Shown: positions 1-7,514 of the stretch, piece by piece
Numbering within the stretch: position 1 is the first letter of the stretch
How the letters are laid out: each line of letters opens with the position of its first letter
Assembly: GCA_910586875.1 (NCBI GenBank)
Contig: CAJUJI010000010.1
Location: 1 to 37,894 of the forward strand
DNA: 37,894 nt
Source of the DNA: an uncultured Anaerotruncus sp.
GTDB taxonomy: Bacteria > Bacillota > Clostridia > Oscillospirales > Ruminococcaceae
Reading direction: 5' to 3'
Program-made: the position numbers and the translations under genes
The notes under the pieces: model-generated
The model's input: only the letters and a program-made list of their open reading frames with translations
What the model was told of the DNA's origin: nothing
Databases searched by the model: none

Positions 1-78
1 ACCATAGCCTAAATCGGCTTTGCCGATTTATATGCCGCAAAGCGGCATATACAAGTCCTTTGGACTTGTAGCTATGGT
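1..78. repeat. Cloverleaf-like element of three hairpins closed by an outer stem
   Basis: Three perfect hairpins follow each other with almost no spacer: 11-18 with 22-29 (loop TTT), 30-38 with 42-50 (loop AAA) and 51-58 with 62-69 (loop TTT). The outer arms ACCATAGC (1-8) and GCTATGGT (71-78) are also perfect complements, so either strand can fold into a four-way, tRNA-like cloverleaf. It carries no coding sequence and no U-tract, so it is not a simple terminator. It is probably a dispersed palindromic element, but only one copy of this exact type is in the window and it starts at the window edge, so its full extent is unknown. Confidence 0.7.
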
Positions 79-83
79 ATAAT
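78..83 (+). promoter_or_regulatory. Possible -10 box for the WG-repeat gene
   Basis: A perfect TATAAT begins inside the last base of the cloverleaf element. No convincing -35 hexamer lies 16-18 bases upstream, because that region is the third hairpin. It could serve the gene at 204, giving a leader of about 115 bases. Confidence 0.3.
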
Positions 84-203
84 ACAAAAGTAGAGATCGG
101 CACATTCCTTTTGGCACATGTGACCTGGCAAAAATCCCCGCGCGATTACAAACGCTACAGAAAGCAGCATATGCTGCAAGCATAAAAGAAAGAAGGTTTT
201 CGG

Positions 204-1343
204 ATGCAATCCAACGACACACAAGCATTACTGACGCCCATCGACCGGACGATGCTCTCCCCCTATCTATTTCCATCAGATGGTTGTAAGGGTGGTATGA
301 TCTTGGTCCGGGAGGGCGAGGGAGGATATGGCTTTTTGGACAAAAACGGCGCGCTGGTGGTTCCCTGTATCTACAAGGACGCCTGGAGTTTTTCAGGCGG
401 CTTTGCGCAGGTGCGGGATGAGACAGACCATGTGGGATTTGTGGATACAACCGGCAAAATTGTGATCCCGCTCATCTATGAGGGTGCCTACAACTTTAGC
501 CATGGCTATGCGCTGGTCAAGCAAAACGGCAGGTTCGGCGCCATCGACTGCGAAAACAACCTGGTGATACCCTGCATCTATGAGAAGCTGTATGGCTGTT
601 CAAGCGAGGGGCTGTTCTTGTTCTGTGAAAACGGCAAATACGGCGCAATAAACACCAAAAATGAGGTGGTGATTCCGCCGCGCTTTGCAGAAACAAACGG
701 CAGCTTTCGGCATGGACATCTTGCGGTGCGTGAGCGCAAGTGGGGGGTTATCAATGCAAGCGGAGAGATAGAGGTCCCATTTGAATATATGGAGATTGAA
801 TGCCTCGCAGATGGTTGCGTGGTGCAACAGGGGCGCAAAAGCTGGGGCGCGCTCGATTACCAGGGCAATCAGCTGCTGGCGCCAACCAACAATGAAATTT
901 ACACCATCTCAACCAACATCTTTAACGATGGACGCTGTCCGGTCAAGCGTCAGGGGCGTTGGGGCTTTGTGGACCGCGCGGATCAGGAGGTCATCCCCTG
1001 CCGGTATTCGGATATTGCGGAATTCTCCAACGGCCTGGCTGCGGTCGGAAAGAATGGATGCTGGGGCTTTGTCGATCCACAGGGGGAGGAGGTACTGCCC
1101 TGTATTTATCAAGATGTATGGGAGTTTTACACAAACGGACTGGTTGGAGTCAAGCAGATTAACGAGGGCAACAACTACCGCCGTCAATCTCGATATGGCT
1201 GTGTAGATCTGCACGGTGAGGTGCGTATCCCGTTTCGATACCGCTCGATGAGCTGTGAGGGCAGCCGGTATTATGGGATTTGCACAGTGCCGGACACCAT
1301 CTGCTATGCGCTGGATATCTACGATTTGTCCGATTCAAAGTAA
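204..1343 (+). CDS. WG-repeat protein
   Basis: A 379-residue protein built almost entirely of WG (WG_beta_rep) repeats. About nine units can be counted, each beginning with a (Y/W)G(F/A/V)(L/I/V)(D/N) core (GYGFLD, VGFVD, FGAID, YGAIN, WGVIN, WGALD, WGFVD twice, YGCVD) followed by a turn and a (V/I)(V/I/L)P segment. The family forms beta-rich folds and is mostly uncharacterised; a binding or scaffold role is an inference. No signal peptide or membrane segment is visible, so it is probably cytoplasmic. The start is supported by AGAAGG a short way upstream. A perfect 14-base palindrome, GCAGCATATGCTGC (164-177), lies in the leader and could be an operator. The hydrogenase operon begins 36 bases downstream, so co-transcription is possible. 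Confidence 0.85.
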   Translation: MQSNDTQALLTPIDRTMLSPYLFPSDGCKGGMILVREGEGGYGFLDKNGALVVPCIYKDAWSFSGGFAQVRDETDHVGFVDTTGKIVIPLIYEGAYNFSHGYALVKQNGRFGAIDCENNLVIPCIYEKLYGCSSEGLFLFCENGKYGAINTKNEVVIPPRFAETNGSFRHGHLAVRERKWGVINASGEIEVPFEYMEIECLADGCVVQQGRKSWGALDYQGNQLLAPTNNEIYTISTNIFNDGRCPVKRQGRWGFVDRADQEVIPCRYSDIAEFSNGLAAVGKNGCWGFVDPQGEEVLPCIYQDVWEFYTNGLVGVKQINEGNNYRRQSRYGCVDLHGEVRIPFRYRSMSCEGSRYYGICTVPDTICYALDIYDLSDSK

Positions 1344-1379
1344 CCTGCAATCACAGGAAATCAAACAGGAGGGTATGCG

Positions 1380-1745
1380 ATGACGGTACGGGAAGCGTGC
1401 GAAATTTTAAAAGGCACTGTTCTCTGCGAGGGCAGCTCGCTTGATGCAGAGGTACAGAATGCTTGCGGAAGCGACTTAATGAGCGATGTGCTGGCCTATG
1501 TAAAAGACCAATCGATGCTGCTGACCGGTCTGGTTAATGCACAGGTGGTGCGCACCGCAGAGATGATGGATATGGTATGTGTGGTATTCGTTCGGGGCAA
1601 GCAACCGGATGAAAGGATTATGGCGCTGGCACAGGAACGCGGGATAGCGGTATTGTCCACCCCGTACGGGATGTTCTCTGCCTGTGGGCGGCTGCATGAT
1701 CGAGGCTTACGTGGAGGTGGAGAGGCAAATGTCGGAGGCAATTAA
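1380..1745 (+). CDS. DRTGG-domain protein (first copy)
   Basis: A 121-residue protein matching the DRTGG domain over about residues 1-105, including the stretch around LLTGLVNAQVVRTAEMMD and VRGKQPDERI. DRTGG domains occur in CBS-domain proteins and phosphotransacetylases, and stand-alone forms recur beside sensory [FeFe]-hydrogenases; their biochemical role is not established. The start has AGGAGGG eight bases upstream. The last 17 bases overlap the next gene, so translation is probably coupled. The extreme C-terminus (glycine-rich, reading through the next gene's ribosome site) looks like overlap rather than folded domain. It is the first of six closely linked genes ending at 4879. Confidence 0.7.
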   Translation: MTVREACEILKGTVLCEGSSLDAEVQNACGSDLMSDVLAYVKDQSMLLTGLVNAQVVRTAEMMDMVCVVFVRGKQPDERIMALAQERGIAVLSTPYGMFSACGRLHDRGLRGGGEANVGGN

Positions 1746-2154
1746 ACTGCATTACACCGTCCCAGGGGACGATTTCACCCAGGCGGGTGAGGCATCCAGC
1801 GATGTCAAGGGGGTACTCAAAAAGCTGGGACTGCCCTCAGAGATTGTGCGCAAGGTGTCAATCGCGATGTATGAGGGCGAGATCAACATGGCAATTCACG
1901 GCGGCGGCGGAGAAATCGAGGTGAGCATTGACACTGGTGCGGTCGATATGCGTTTGGTGGACCAAGGGCCCGGCATCCCGAACGTTGCACTCGCCATGCA
2001 GGAGGGCTGGTCCACTGCGCCCGAGCGGGTGCGCAATCTGGGCTTTGGCGCAGGCATGGGGCTGCCCAATATGAAGCGCTACACCGACGAGATGGAGGTG
2101 GACAGCGAAATTGGGCGTGGCACAACCGTACATATGCGGGTAAATCTGGCGTAA
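1729..2154 (+). CDS. RsbW-like ATP-binding protein (GHKL ATPase)
   Basis: A 141-residue single-domain GHKL/HATPase_c protein like anti-sigma-factor serine kinases (RsbW, SpoIIAB). Visible motifs are the N box around E49-N53, the G1 box DQGPGIP (78-84) and the G2 box GFGAGMGLPNM (105-115). The family binds ATP and either phosphorylates a partner serine or threonine or holds a sigma factor. No anti-anti-sigma or sigma gene is in the window, so the partner is unknown. I chose the ATG at 1729 because GGAGAGG sits just upstream; an ATG at 1684 is in frame but lacks a good site and would lengthen the N-terminus beyond the domain. It overlaps the DRTGG gene by 17 bases and precedes the hydrogenase-like gene by 13 bases. 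Confidence 0.8.
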   Translation: MSEAIKLHYTVPGDDFTQAGEASSDVKGVLKKLGLPSEIVRKVSIAMYEGEINMAIHGGGGEIEVSIDTGAVDMRLVDQGPGIPNVALAMQEGWSTAPERVRNLGFGAGMGLPNMKRYTDEMEVDSEIGRGTTVHMRVNLA

Positions 2155-2167
2155 AAGAGGTGGCAGG

Positions 2168-3481
2168 ATGAGCGGACAAAATTATTTTCATTCGGTAACC
2201 CTGGATAGGGAAAAATGTCACGGCTGTATCAACTGCGTCAAGCGTTGCCCCACCGAAGCAATACGCGTGCGCGGGGGCAAGGCGGAGATCACCACCGCTC
2301 GCTGTATCGACTGCGGTGAATGTATCCGCATCTGCCCGCACCATGCGAAAAAGGCGAGCTTTGACCCGCTTTCGATCCTGGAGCGCTATCGCTATACGGT
2401 CGCGCTGCCCGCACCCGCGCTTTACGGGCAGTTCAACAATCTGGAGGACCCAAATCTATTGCTGGCCGCGCTTCTCAGGATGGGCTTTGACCGTATTTTT
2501 GAGGTGGCGCGGGCGGCCGAGCTGGTGTCCGATGCCACCCGAAAATATATGCAGCGCCCCGACCTCATAAAGCCGGTCATCAGCTCGGCTTGTCCAGCGG
2601 TATTGCGCTTAATTCGGGTGCGCTTTCCCGAGCTGATCCCCAATATTCTGCCGCTGCACGCGCCGATGGAAATTGCCGCGCGCATGGCAAAGACGGAGGC
2701 CGCCAGAGAAACGGGATTGCCGCCGCAGGAGATCGGCGCGATCTTTATTAGCCCCTGTCCGGCGAAGGTGACAGCATCCAAAATGCTGCTGGGCGGCGGA
2801 AAGAGCGCGGTGGACGGGGTGCTTGCGATACGTGAGGTTTACCCGCTGCTGGCGAGCCTGATGAGCAAGGTGGAAAGCACCGAGCTAACCCAGGCCGGAC
2901 GCATGGGAATCAGCTGGGGCAGCAGCGGCGGAGAAGCGGCGGCGGTGCTGCGGGAGCGGTATCTTGCCGCAGACGGCATTGAAAATGTGATCAGTGTATT
3001 GGAAAACCTGGAGGACGAAAAGTTTTACGGGCTGGACTTTGTGGAGCTAAACGCCTGTCCGGGCGGCTGCGTGGGCGGGGTGCTGAACGTGGAGAACCCT
3101 TACATTGCAAAGGTGAAGCTCAAGCAGATCCGGCGCTATAGCCCCGTTTCCTGCAACCGGTTGCCGGACGAGGATTTACAGCCCTACCGTTGGGAGGAAC
3201 CGCTCTCCTACGAGCCGGTGCTCGAGCTGGACTCCAACCTCTCGGTGGCGATGGAAAAATTACAGCGGATGCGCAAGATCGAAAGCCGGCTTTATGGGCT
3301 GGATTGTGGCAGCTGCGGTGCACCCTCCTGCAAGGCGCTTGCAGAGGATGTAGTGCGCGGAATCGCCAGCGAGGAAGCCTGCATTTTCAAGCTGCGGGAC
3401 GAGGTTCACACGCTTGCACAGGGATTAAACCGGCTGGCGCAGTATATGCCGCAGGCACCCGCAAAGGAGGAGGAGCCATGA
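2168..3481 (+). CDS. Sensory-type [FeFe]-hydrogenase-like protein
   Basis: A 437-residue iron-sulfur protein. Residues 17-56 hold two ferredoxin-type 4Fe-4S motifs (C17-C20-C23-C27 and C46-C49-C52-C56). The H-cluster domain follows: L1 is SSACP (A141, C142), L2 is SPCPAK (C197), L3 is NACPGGC (C297, C301). These cysteines match the four H-cluster ligands, but the cysteine that relays protons in catalytic hydrogenases (first C of TSCCP) is alanine here, and the methionines of L2 and L3 are serine and asparagine. Such changes are known from putative sensory hydrogenases (HydS, groups C and D). A third iron-sulfur domain uses C380, C383, C388 and C405. Group C proteins usually end in a PAS domain; this one stops without it. 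The DRTGG, RsbW-like and PHP neighbours fit signalling. No maturation genes (hydEFG) are in the window. Confidence 0.85.
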   Translation: MSGQNYFHSVTLDREKCHGCINCVKRCPTEAIRVRGGKAEITTARCIDCGECIRICPHHAKKASFDPLSILERYRYTVALPAPALYGQFNNLEDPNLLLAALLRMGFDRIFEVARAAELVSDATRKYMQRPDLIKPVISSACPAVLRLIRVRFPELIPNILPLHAPMEIAARMAKTEAARETGLPPQEIGAIFISPCPAKVTASKMLLGGGKSAVDGVLAIREVYPLLASLMSKVESTELTQAGRMGISWGSSGGEAAAVLRERYLAADGIENVISVLENLEDEKFYGLDFVELNACPGGCVGGVLNVENPYIAKVKLKQIRRYSPVSCNRLPDEDLQPYRWEEPLSYEPVLELDSNLSVAMEKLQRMRKIESRLYGLDCGSCGAPSCKALAEDVVRGIASEEACIFKLRDEVHTLAQGLNRLAQYMPQAPAKEEEP

Positions 3482-3810
3482 CAACAACCCAGCTTGTACA
3501 GCAGCTTGGATGGGAGCTGCTGACGCCAACCGCGCCAGAACGGGAGATCACAAAGGTCTACTGCTGTGATTTGCTCAGTTGGGTGATGGGGCGCGCGCCA
3601 GCGGACAGCGCCTGGGTTACGGTGATGGGCAATGTCAATGCGGTCGCGGTCGCAGCGCTGGCGGATGTGGCGTGTATTGTGCTGGCGGAGGGCGCTGTGT
3701 TGGATGAGCAGGCGCAGCAAAAGGCGCAGCAAAACGAGATTGTCGTACTGCGCAGCGGCGAGCCGGTCTATGAAACCGCTGTAAAAATTGCGCAGGAGTG
3801 CAAGCTATGA
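3478..3810 (+). CDS. DRTGG-domain protein (second copy)
   Basis: A 110-residue protein related to the DRTGG protein at 1380, with the recognisable central segment VTVMGNVNAVAVAALADVACIVL and a C-terminal strand around IVVLRSGEPVYE. Its ATG overlaps the hydrogenase stop as ATGA (3478-3481), and its own stop overlaps the next start in the same way, so the three genes are translationally coupled. GGAGGAGG lies directly upstream. Two diverged DRTGG proteins in one operon suggest a heteromeric or paired role, which is an inference. The longer open frame starting at 3190 would lie within the hydrogenase gene and is rejected. Confidence 0.7.
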   Translation: MTTTQLVQQLGWELLTPTAPEREITKVYCCDLLSWVMGRAPADSAWVTVMGNVNAVAVAALADVACIVLAEGAVLDEQAQQKAQQNEIVVLRSGEPVYETAVKIAQECKL

Positions 3811-4517
3811 TACAGGCATATTACGATCTGCATTTGCACTCCTGCCTGTCCCCCTGCGGCGATGAGGATATGACTGTCAACAATCTGCTGCATATGGCAC
3901 AGCTCAAGGAGCTGGATTTGATTGCGCTGACCGACCACAACACCTGCCAAAACTGCCCTGCGCTGCTGCAAGCGGCAAAGGGTTCCCGCCTGACCGTGCT
4001 GCCAGGCATGGAGCTGACCTGTGCCGAGGAGGTGCATGTTGTCTGTTTGTTCCCTGTCCTGGATGCGGCGATGGCCTTCAGCGATTATGTTTATGCGCAT
4101 CTGCCGCCTATTCCGAATGCGCCGGAAATTTTCGGCGAGCAGCATATTTTAGACAGCAAGGACCATGTGATAGGAGAGCTGGAAAAGCTGCTGGTCAACG
4201 CGACCGACATTCCGATTTTTGACCTGCCGGAGCTGCTGCATGGCTATGGAGGGATTTGTTTTCCCGCACATATCGACCGCAACAGCTATAGCATCCTGTC
4301 CAACCTTGGCATGATCCCGCCAGAGTGCGGCTTTCGGGTGTTGGAGGTGGCACAACCGGAGCATTTTTTTGCTGCGGGCAATCATAGCGGGCTTCAAAAT
4401 GGGTATACCATTTTCGTCGATTCAGATGCACATGATTTGGCCACCATCTCCGAGCGGGAGCATATGCTTGCGCTTACAAGCATCAATTTTGAAGGATTGG
4501 CGGAATATTTCCAATGA
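3807..4517 (+). CDS. PHP-domain metal-dependent phosphoesterase
   Basis: A 236-residue PHP-superfamily protein. The N-terminal DLHLHS gives the first metal-binding HxH (H9, H11), followed by LTDHNT, a conserved PGMELTC segment, FPAHIDR, and the late DSDAH. PHP proteins are metal-dependent phosphoesterases or nucleases acting on nucleotides or phospho-substrates in the cytoplasm; the substrate here is unknown. I chose ATG 3807 (overlapping the previous stop) because GGAG lies eight bases upstream; the in-frame GTG at 3798 would place the site inside the codon. PHP genes recur next to DRTGG and sensory hydrogenase genes in Clostridia, so a shared signalling or regulatory role is inferred rather than DNA repair. 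Confidence 0.8.
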   Translation: MIQAYYDLHLHSCLSPCGDEDMTVNNLLHMAQLKELDLIALTDHNTCQNCPALLQAAKGSRLTVLPGMELTCAEEVHVVCLFPVLDAAMAFSDYVYAHLPPIPNAPEIFGEQHILDSKDHVIGELEKLLVNATDIPIFDLPELLHGYGGICFPAHIDRNSYSILSNLGMIPPECGFRVLEVAQPEHFFAAGNHSGLQNGYTIFVDSDAHDLATISEREHMLALTSINFEGLAEYFQ

Positions 4518-4879
4518 AGCAGCGCCGAATAGAGTGGAGCTTGATAGGGGTGCTTCTGCTAATTTGTGTGATAGCAGGGGTGTATTTTTATCTGCCCAAA
4601 AGTGGGGAAGCGATCGCCGTAATCACAGTGGATGGCAAGGAGTACCGGAGAATTCCCCTTGCACGCGCAGCAGACGAAACCTTTTCTGTCATAGCGACTG
4701 CGGACTCTCCCGCAAAGCCGGTTTCCTTTGAAATTCGGGACCACCAAATTCGCTTTATCCAGGTCACCTGCCCAGACCATCTTTGTGAGCAGGCGGGATG
4801 GTGCGCCCGCCCAGGCAATCGTGCAGTGTGTATGCCAAATCGTGTGGCATTGGTTTGTTATGCGCCTGATGAGCTGTAA
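4514..4879 (+). CDS. NusG domain II membrane-anchored protein
   Basis: A 121-residue protein with a short basic N-terminus, one transmembrane segment at about residues 9-28 (LIGVLLLICVIAGVYFYL), and an outside domain of the NusG-II type. The diagnostic C-terminal part is CPDHLCEQAGW followed by CMPNRV, with paired cysteines. The family has no known enzymatic role and is often found beside redox or membrane electron-transfer genes. The start overlaps the PHP stop as ATGA (4514-4517), tying it to the hydrogenase operon. No clear terminator follows before the Nudix gene. Confidence 0.75.
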   Translation: MKQRRIEWSLIGVLLLICVIAGVYFYLPKSGEAIAVITVDGKEYRRIPLARAADETFSVIATADSPAKPVSFEIRDHQIRFIQVTCPDHLCEQAGWCARPGNRAVCMPNRVALVCYAPDEL

Positions 4880-4961
4880 TTTGCCGCCTGTGGTGATGGC
4901 CCGCTATAAACAGCAGCCTTTAAGCATCAGCATAAAACCTTTAAAAAAATCGTAGATGTAC

Positions 4962-4990
4962 TTTTAAATGAGTCCCAAACGTGTTATATT
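4962..4990 (+). promoter_or_regulatory. Weak promoter candidate ahead of the Nudix gene
   Basis: The 243-base gap 4880-5122 holds a TATATT (4985-4990) and, 17 bases upstream, a poor -35 (TTTTAA, 4962-4967). The sequence is AT-rich around it, unlike the flanking genes. I see nothing else in this gap apart from an in-frame GTG at 5057. Confidence 0.3.
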
Positions 4991-5122
4991 AGTATATGTA
5001 TCTGCTGGGTGTATTTTGTGCAACCAGGCAGGCGTTGTTTTCCTGGGGAATGCAATGTGACAGAGAAACGGATTGGATTGCATGGGCGGGTTGTGCCCAA
5101 GAGAGGACAAATACGGGTAAAA

Positions 5123-5560
5123 ATGATGATGCGAGAAAAATCTTGTGGTGCATTGGTGTACCGCAAAAAAGAGGATCAATACGAGCTTTTACTGATTAAG
5201 CACCGCTGTGGCGGTCATTGGTCGTTTCCCAAAGGGCATGTGGAGGCAGGCGAGAATGAGCTGCAAACCGCATTGCGCGAGATCAAGGAGGAAACCGGAC
5301 TGGAGGTGCAGCTGCATGACGGGTTCCGGCAGAGCGTGGAATACTTCCCAAAGCCGCATGTCAAAAAGCAGGTGGTTTACTTTTTGGGCTTTCCGCCAAG
5401 GGATGATACCGTTGTGCGGCAGGAGGAGGAGATCAGCGAGTACCGCTGGTGCCGGCTGGATATAGCGGATGAACTGGTAACCTTTAAAAATGACAAAAAT
5501 TTGATTCGGGCTGCGCAGCGGTTTCTAGCTGTACGGCAAAAGCCGCAAAAGCCTTCCTGA
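5123..5560 (+). CDS. Nudix hydrolase (Ap4A hydrolase-like)
   Basis: A 145-residue Nudix protein. The Nudix box is complete: G38 with E44, then R52-E53 and E56-E57-x-G59, matching GX5EX7REUXEEXGU. The N-terminal SCGALVY start and the WSFPKGHVE context resemble bacterial diadenosine tetraphosphate or general nucleoside-diphosphate hydrolases; the exact substrate cannot be read from the sequence. Three ATG codons in a row (5123, 5126, 5129) precede the domain. None has a strong ribosome site. A GTG at 5057, with GGGGAA seven bases upstream, is an alternative that would add 22 residues. The potassium channel gene starts 17 bases downstream, so the two are probably co-transcribed. Confidence 0.8.
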   Translation: MMMREKSCGALVYRKKEDQYELLLIKHRCGGHWSFPKGHVEAGENELQTALREIKEETGLEVQLHDGFRQSVEYFPKPHVKKQVVYFLGFPPRDDTVVRQEEEISEYRWCRLDIADELVTFKNDKNLIRAAQRFLAVRQKPQKPS

Positions 5561-5577
5561 AATCGTGGGGTGGGAGA

Positions 5578-6945
5578 ATGTCACATTCTCGTTTCATTAC
5601 AAGATTGTTTTATTCGCCGGCGCGTGTAATTGCACTTAGCTTTGCGGTGGTTATCCTGCTGGGGACGATGCTGTTGATGCTGCCCGCCTGCGCGCGCGAC
5701 GGTGTCAGCACCCCCTTTTTAGACTGCCTATTTACCGCAACCTCGGCCACCTGTGTGACCGGACTGATTATTTACGACACCTATTGGCATTGGTCGGCGC
5801 TAGGGCATGTGGTGATTCTTTCACTGATCCAGATTGGCGGCCTTGGACTGGTAACCTTCACCAGCTTCGTGCAAATTTTAATCGGGAAAAAGCTGGGATT
5901 GCGTGGGCGGCATCTGGCGCAGGAGTCTACCGCCTCGTTGGGAGAGGATGTCAACCAGCTGCTTCGGGTGGTAATCGGCACTTCCTTAGTCGTCGAGCTG
6001 GTGGGTCTGCTGTTGCTTGCAACCCAGCTTGTCCCGCAATACGGCGCAGAAGGCATTTTTATTGCCGCCTTTACCTCTATCTCCGCTTTTTGCAATGCGG
6101 GGTTCGATTTGTTTGGACGGCAGACTCCATTTATCTCCTTATGTAACTATAATGGGAAATTTATACTATTAGTAATCGTTGGCCTGCTAATTTTGACCGG
6201 TGGTATCGGCTTTATTGTCATTCATGATTTGGCGAACTACCGCAAAACCAGAAAATTAACGCTGCATACCCGCGTAGTGTTGCTGACCTCGCTGATTTTG
6301 ATGTTGCTGGGGATGGGCATGACCGCGCTGTGTGAATGGGATAATCCCGCTACACTGGGCGCGCTGCCAAATGGAATGCAGCGGGTAGGCGCTGCGTGGT
6401 TCCATTCGGTCAGCTGCCGCACCGCGGGATTTAACAGCGTTCCGATTGATGGGATGCGTCCGATTACAAAGGTGTTTTCATCGCTGCTGATGTTCCTGGG
6501 CGCGGCACCAGGCTCGACCGGCGGCGGTATCAAATGTACGACCGCTGCGGTCATTGCCATGACCGTGTATAGCGTCATCCGCGGGGATGAGGAAGCGTTG
6601 ATCTTCGGCCGCCGCGTGGATAAAAGCGCGGTTTATAAATCTCTCGCGGTGATGATGCTGGGCGTTTTGGCCGTCTCTGTTACAGGTGGATGTATTCTGC
6701 TCACGATGGAGGACGCTGCTGCAATCAGTGGCGTAGACGCAGTATTTGAGAGTGTCTCAGCGTTCGCGACGGTGGGACTGTCAGCAGGAATTTCTGCGAA
6801 CGCAAATACGCCATCCCTGTTGCTGCTAATTTTGTCTATGTTTATCGGGCGCATTGGCCCAGTATCCTTCTTTTTGTCGATGGCGATGCGTACAAGTGTC
6901 AGACGTCGGGTGATCGTCCCGGAAGGCAAAATCCAAATCGGATAA
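5578..6945 (+). CDS. ktrB: Potassium uptake protein, TrkH/KtrB family
   Basis: A 455-residue polytopic membrane protein of the TrkH/KtrB/HKT family. The four P-loop selectivity-filter motifs are visible in order: ATCVTGL, FCNAGF, CRTAGF and FATVGLS, each between hydrophobic helices. The loop GAAPGSTGGG in the third repeat is the intramembrane gate typical of the family. KtrB forms the Na+-dependent K+ pathway and normally works with the cytoplasmic RCK protein KtrA. No ktrA lies in the window, so the partner must be elsewhere. Length is normal for KtrB. GGTGGGAG precedes the ATG. The gene ends against a hairpin-array repeat. Confidence 0.9.
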   Translation: MSHSRFITRLFYSPARVIALSFAVVILLGTMLLMLPACARDGVSTPFLDCLFTATSATCVTGLIIYDTYWHWSALGHVVILSLIQIGGLGLVTFTSFVQILIGKKLGLRGRHLAQESTASLGEDVNQLLRVVIGTSLVVELVGLLLLATQLVPQYGAEGIFIAAFTSISAFCNAGFDLFGRQTPFISLCNYNGKFILLVIVGLLILTGGIGFIVIHDLANYRKTRKLTLHTRVVLLTSLILMLLGMGMTALCEWDNPATLGALPNGMQRVGAAWFHSVSCRTAGFNSVPIDGMRPITKVFSSLLMFLGAAPGSTGGGIKCTTAAVIAMTVYSVIRGDEEALIFGRRVDKSAVYKSLAVMMLGVLAVSVTGGCILLTMEDAAAISGVDAVFESVSAFATVGLSAGISANANTPSLLLLILSMFIGRIGPVSFFLSMAMRTSVRRRVIVPEGKIQIG

Positions 6946-6973
6946 AACAAAAAGCCCCCACTGGTCCCGCCCC

Positions 6974-7171
6974 AAAACTCAAAAGTTTTCGCCCGCCTTT
7001 TTCAAAAGGCGGCGGGGTCGCGGGGCAGCGCCCCGCGTCGCTGCATCAAGGCCGCAGGCTTTGATGCAGCGAAACGTAACCTGCTCCTGAGCGGCGGATT
7101 TTTGCGGGGTGAATTGCGGTACGCACCGCGTATCGCAAGAGGGGTGCTTTTTACAAGAGAAAAAGCACCCC
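6974..7171. repeat. Modular hairpin-array repeat, copy A
   Basis: A non-coding array of perfect hairpins between the KtrB stop and the minus-strand small gene: 6974-6979/6984-6989; 6993-7000/7005-7012; 7019-7026/7030-7037 (loop AGC); a long one 7039-7049/7061-7071 with inner GCC/GGC; 7116-7120/7125-7129; and a 12-bp stem 7141-7152/7160-7171. The 5' block (AAAAGTTTTCG then the CCGCC/GGCGG stem) and the block at 7094-7115 (ending GGGTGAATT) are also found in the copy at 13354-13537, while the middle hairpins differ. The last stem resembles a terminator and could end transcripts from both sides. It probably belongs to a dispersed family. Confidence 0.7.
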
Positions 7172-7196
7172 TACGAAAAATACCGGATGAACCTGT

Positions 7197-7373
7197 TCAG
7201 TGCATCATCTGTTCAATGTTGCCTAGTACGCTTCCAAGCGTCCGGATGGTCTTGGTCGCGTTTTTTTTCAGCGATTTTGCATTGTTGTGGCGGTTATGGC
7301 TGAGCATATAGGCGGCGGTTCCGGCGGCAACCGCTACCGCTGCACCGGTAACTGCTGTTGTTGTTTTGTTCAT
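7197..7373 (-). CDS. Small protein with N-terminal hydrophobic segment
   Basis: A 58-residue protein, missed by length cut-offs, starting at ATG 7373 with AGGAGG nine bases upstream and ending with TGA at 7197-7199. Residues 7-24 (AVTGAAVAVAAGTAAYML) form a small-residue-rich hydrophobic segment, then a basic stretch (KSLKKNATK), then an amphipathic tail ending NIEQMMH. The layout recalls small single-helix membrane proteins of the YtxH kind, but I cannot assign a family or function. It is divergent from the 7515 gene and converges on the hairpin array. Confidence 0.7.
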   Translation of the reverse strand: MNKTTTAVTGAAVAVAAGTAAYMLSHNRHNNAKSLKKNATKTIRTLGSVLGNIEQMMH

Positions 7374-7407
7374 GTGAAGCTACCTCCTGTTTTTTCATTT
7401 GCGGCGA

Positions 7408-7436
7408 TTGTTCGCCCGGTTATCTTGCCACATAAT
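7408..7436 (+). promoter_or_regulatory. Promoter candidate for the 7515-pdxK pair
   Basis: TTGTTC (7408-7413), a 17-base spacer and CATAAT (7431-7436) lie upstream of the 7515 gene in the divergent 141-base gap. Confidence 0.4.
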
Positions 7437-7514
7437 GAGCACCGTTACACATACCAACCCCATAAAAAATGTGGAAATTTTAATCTGGAAATTTTTTTAA
7501 GAAAGGCGGGCCAG

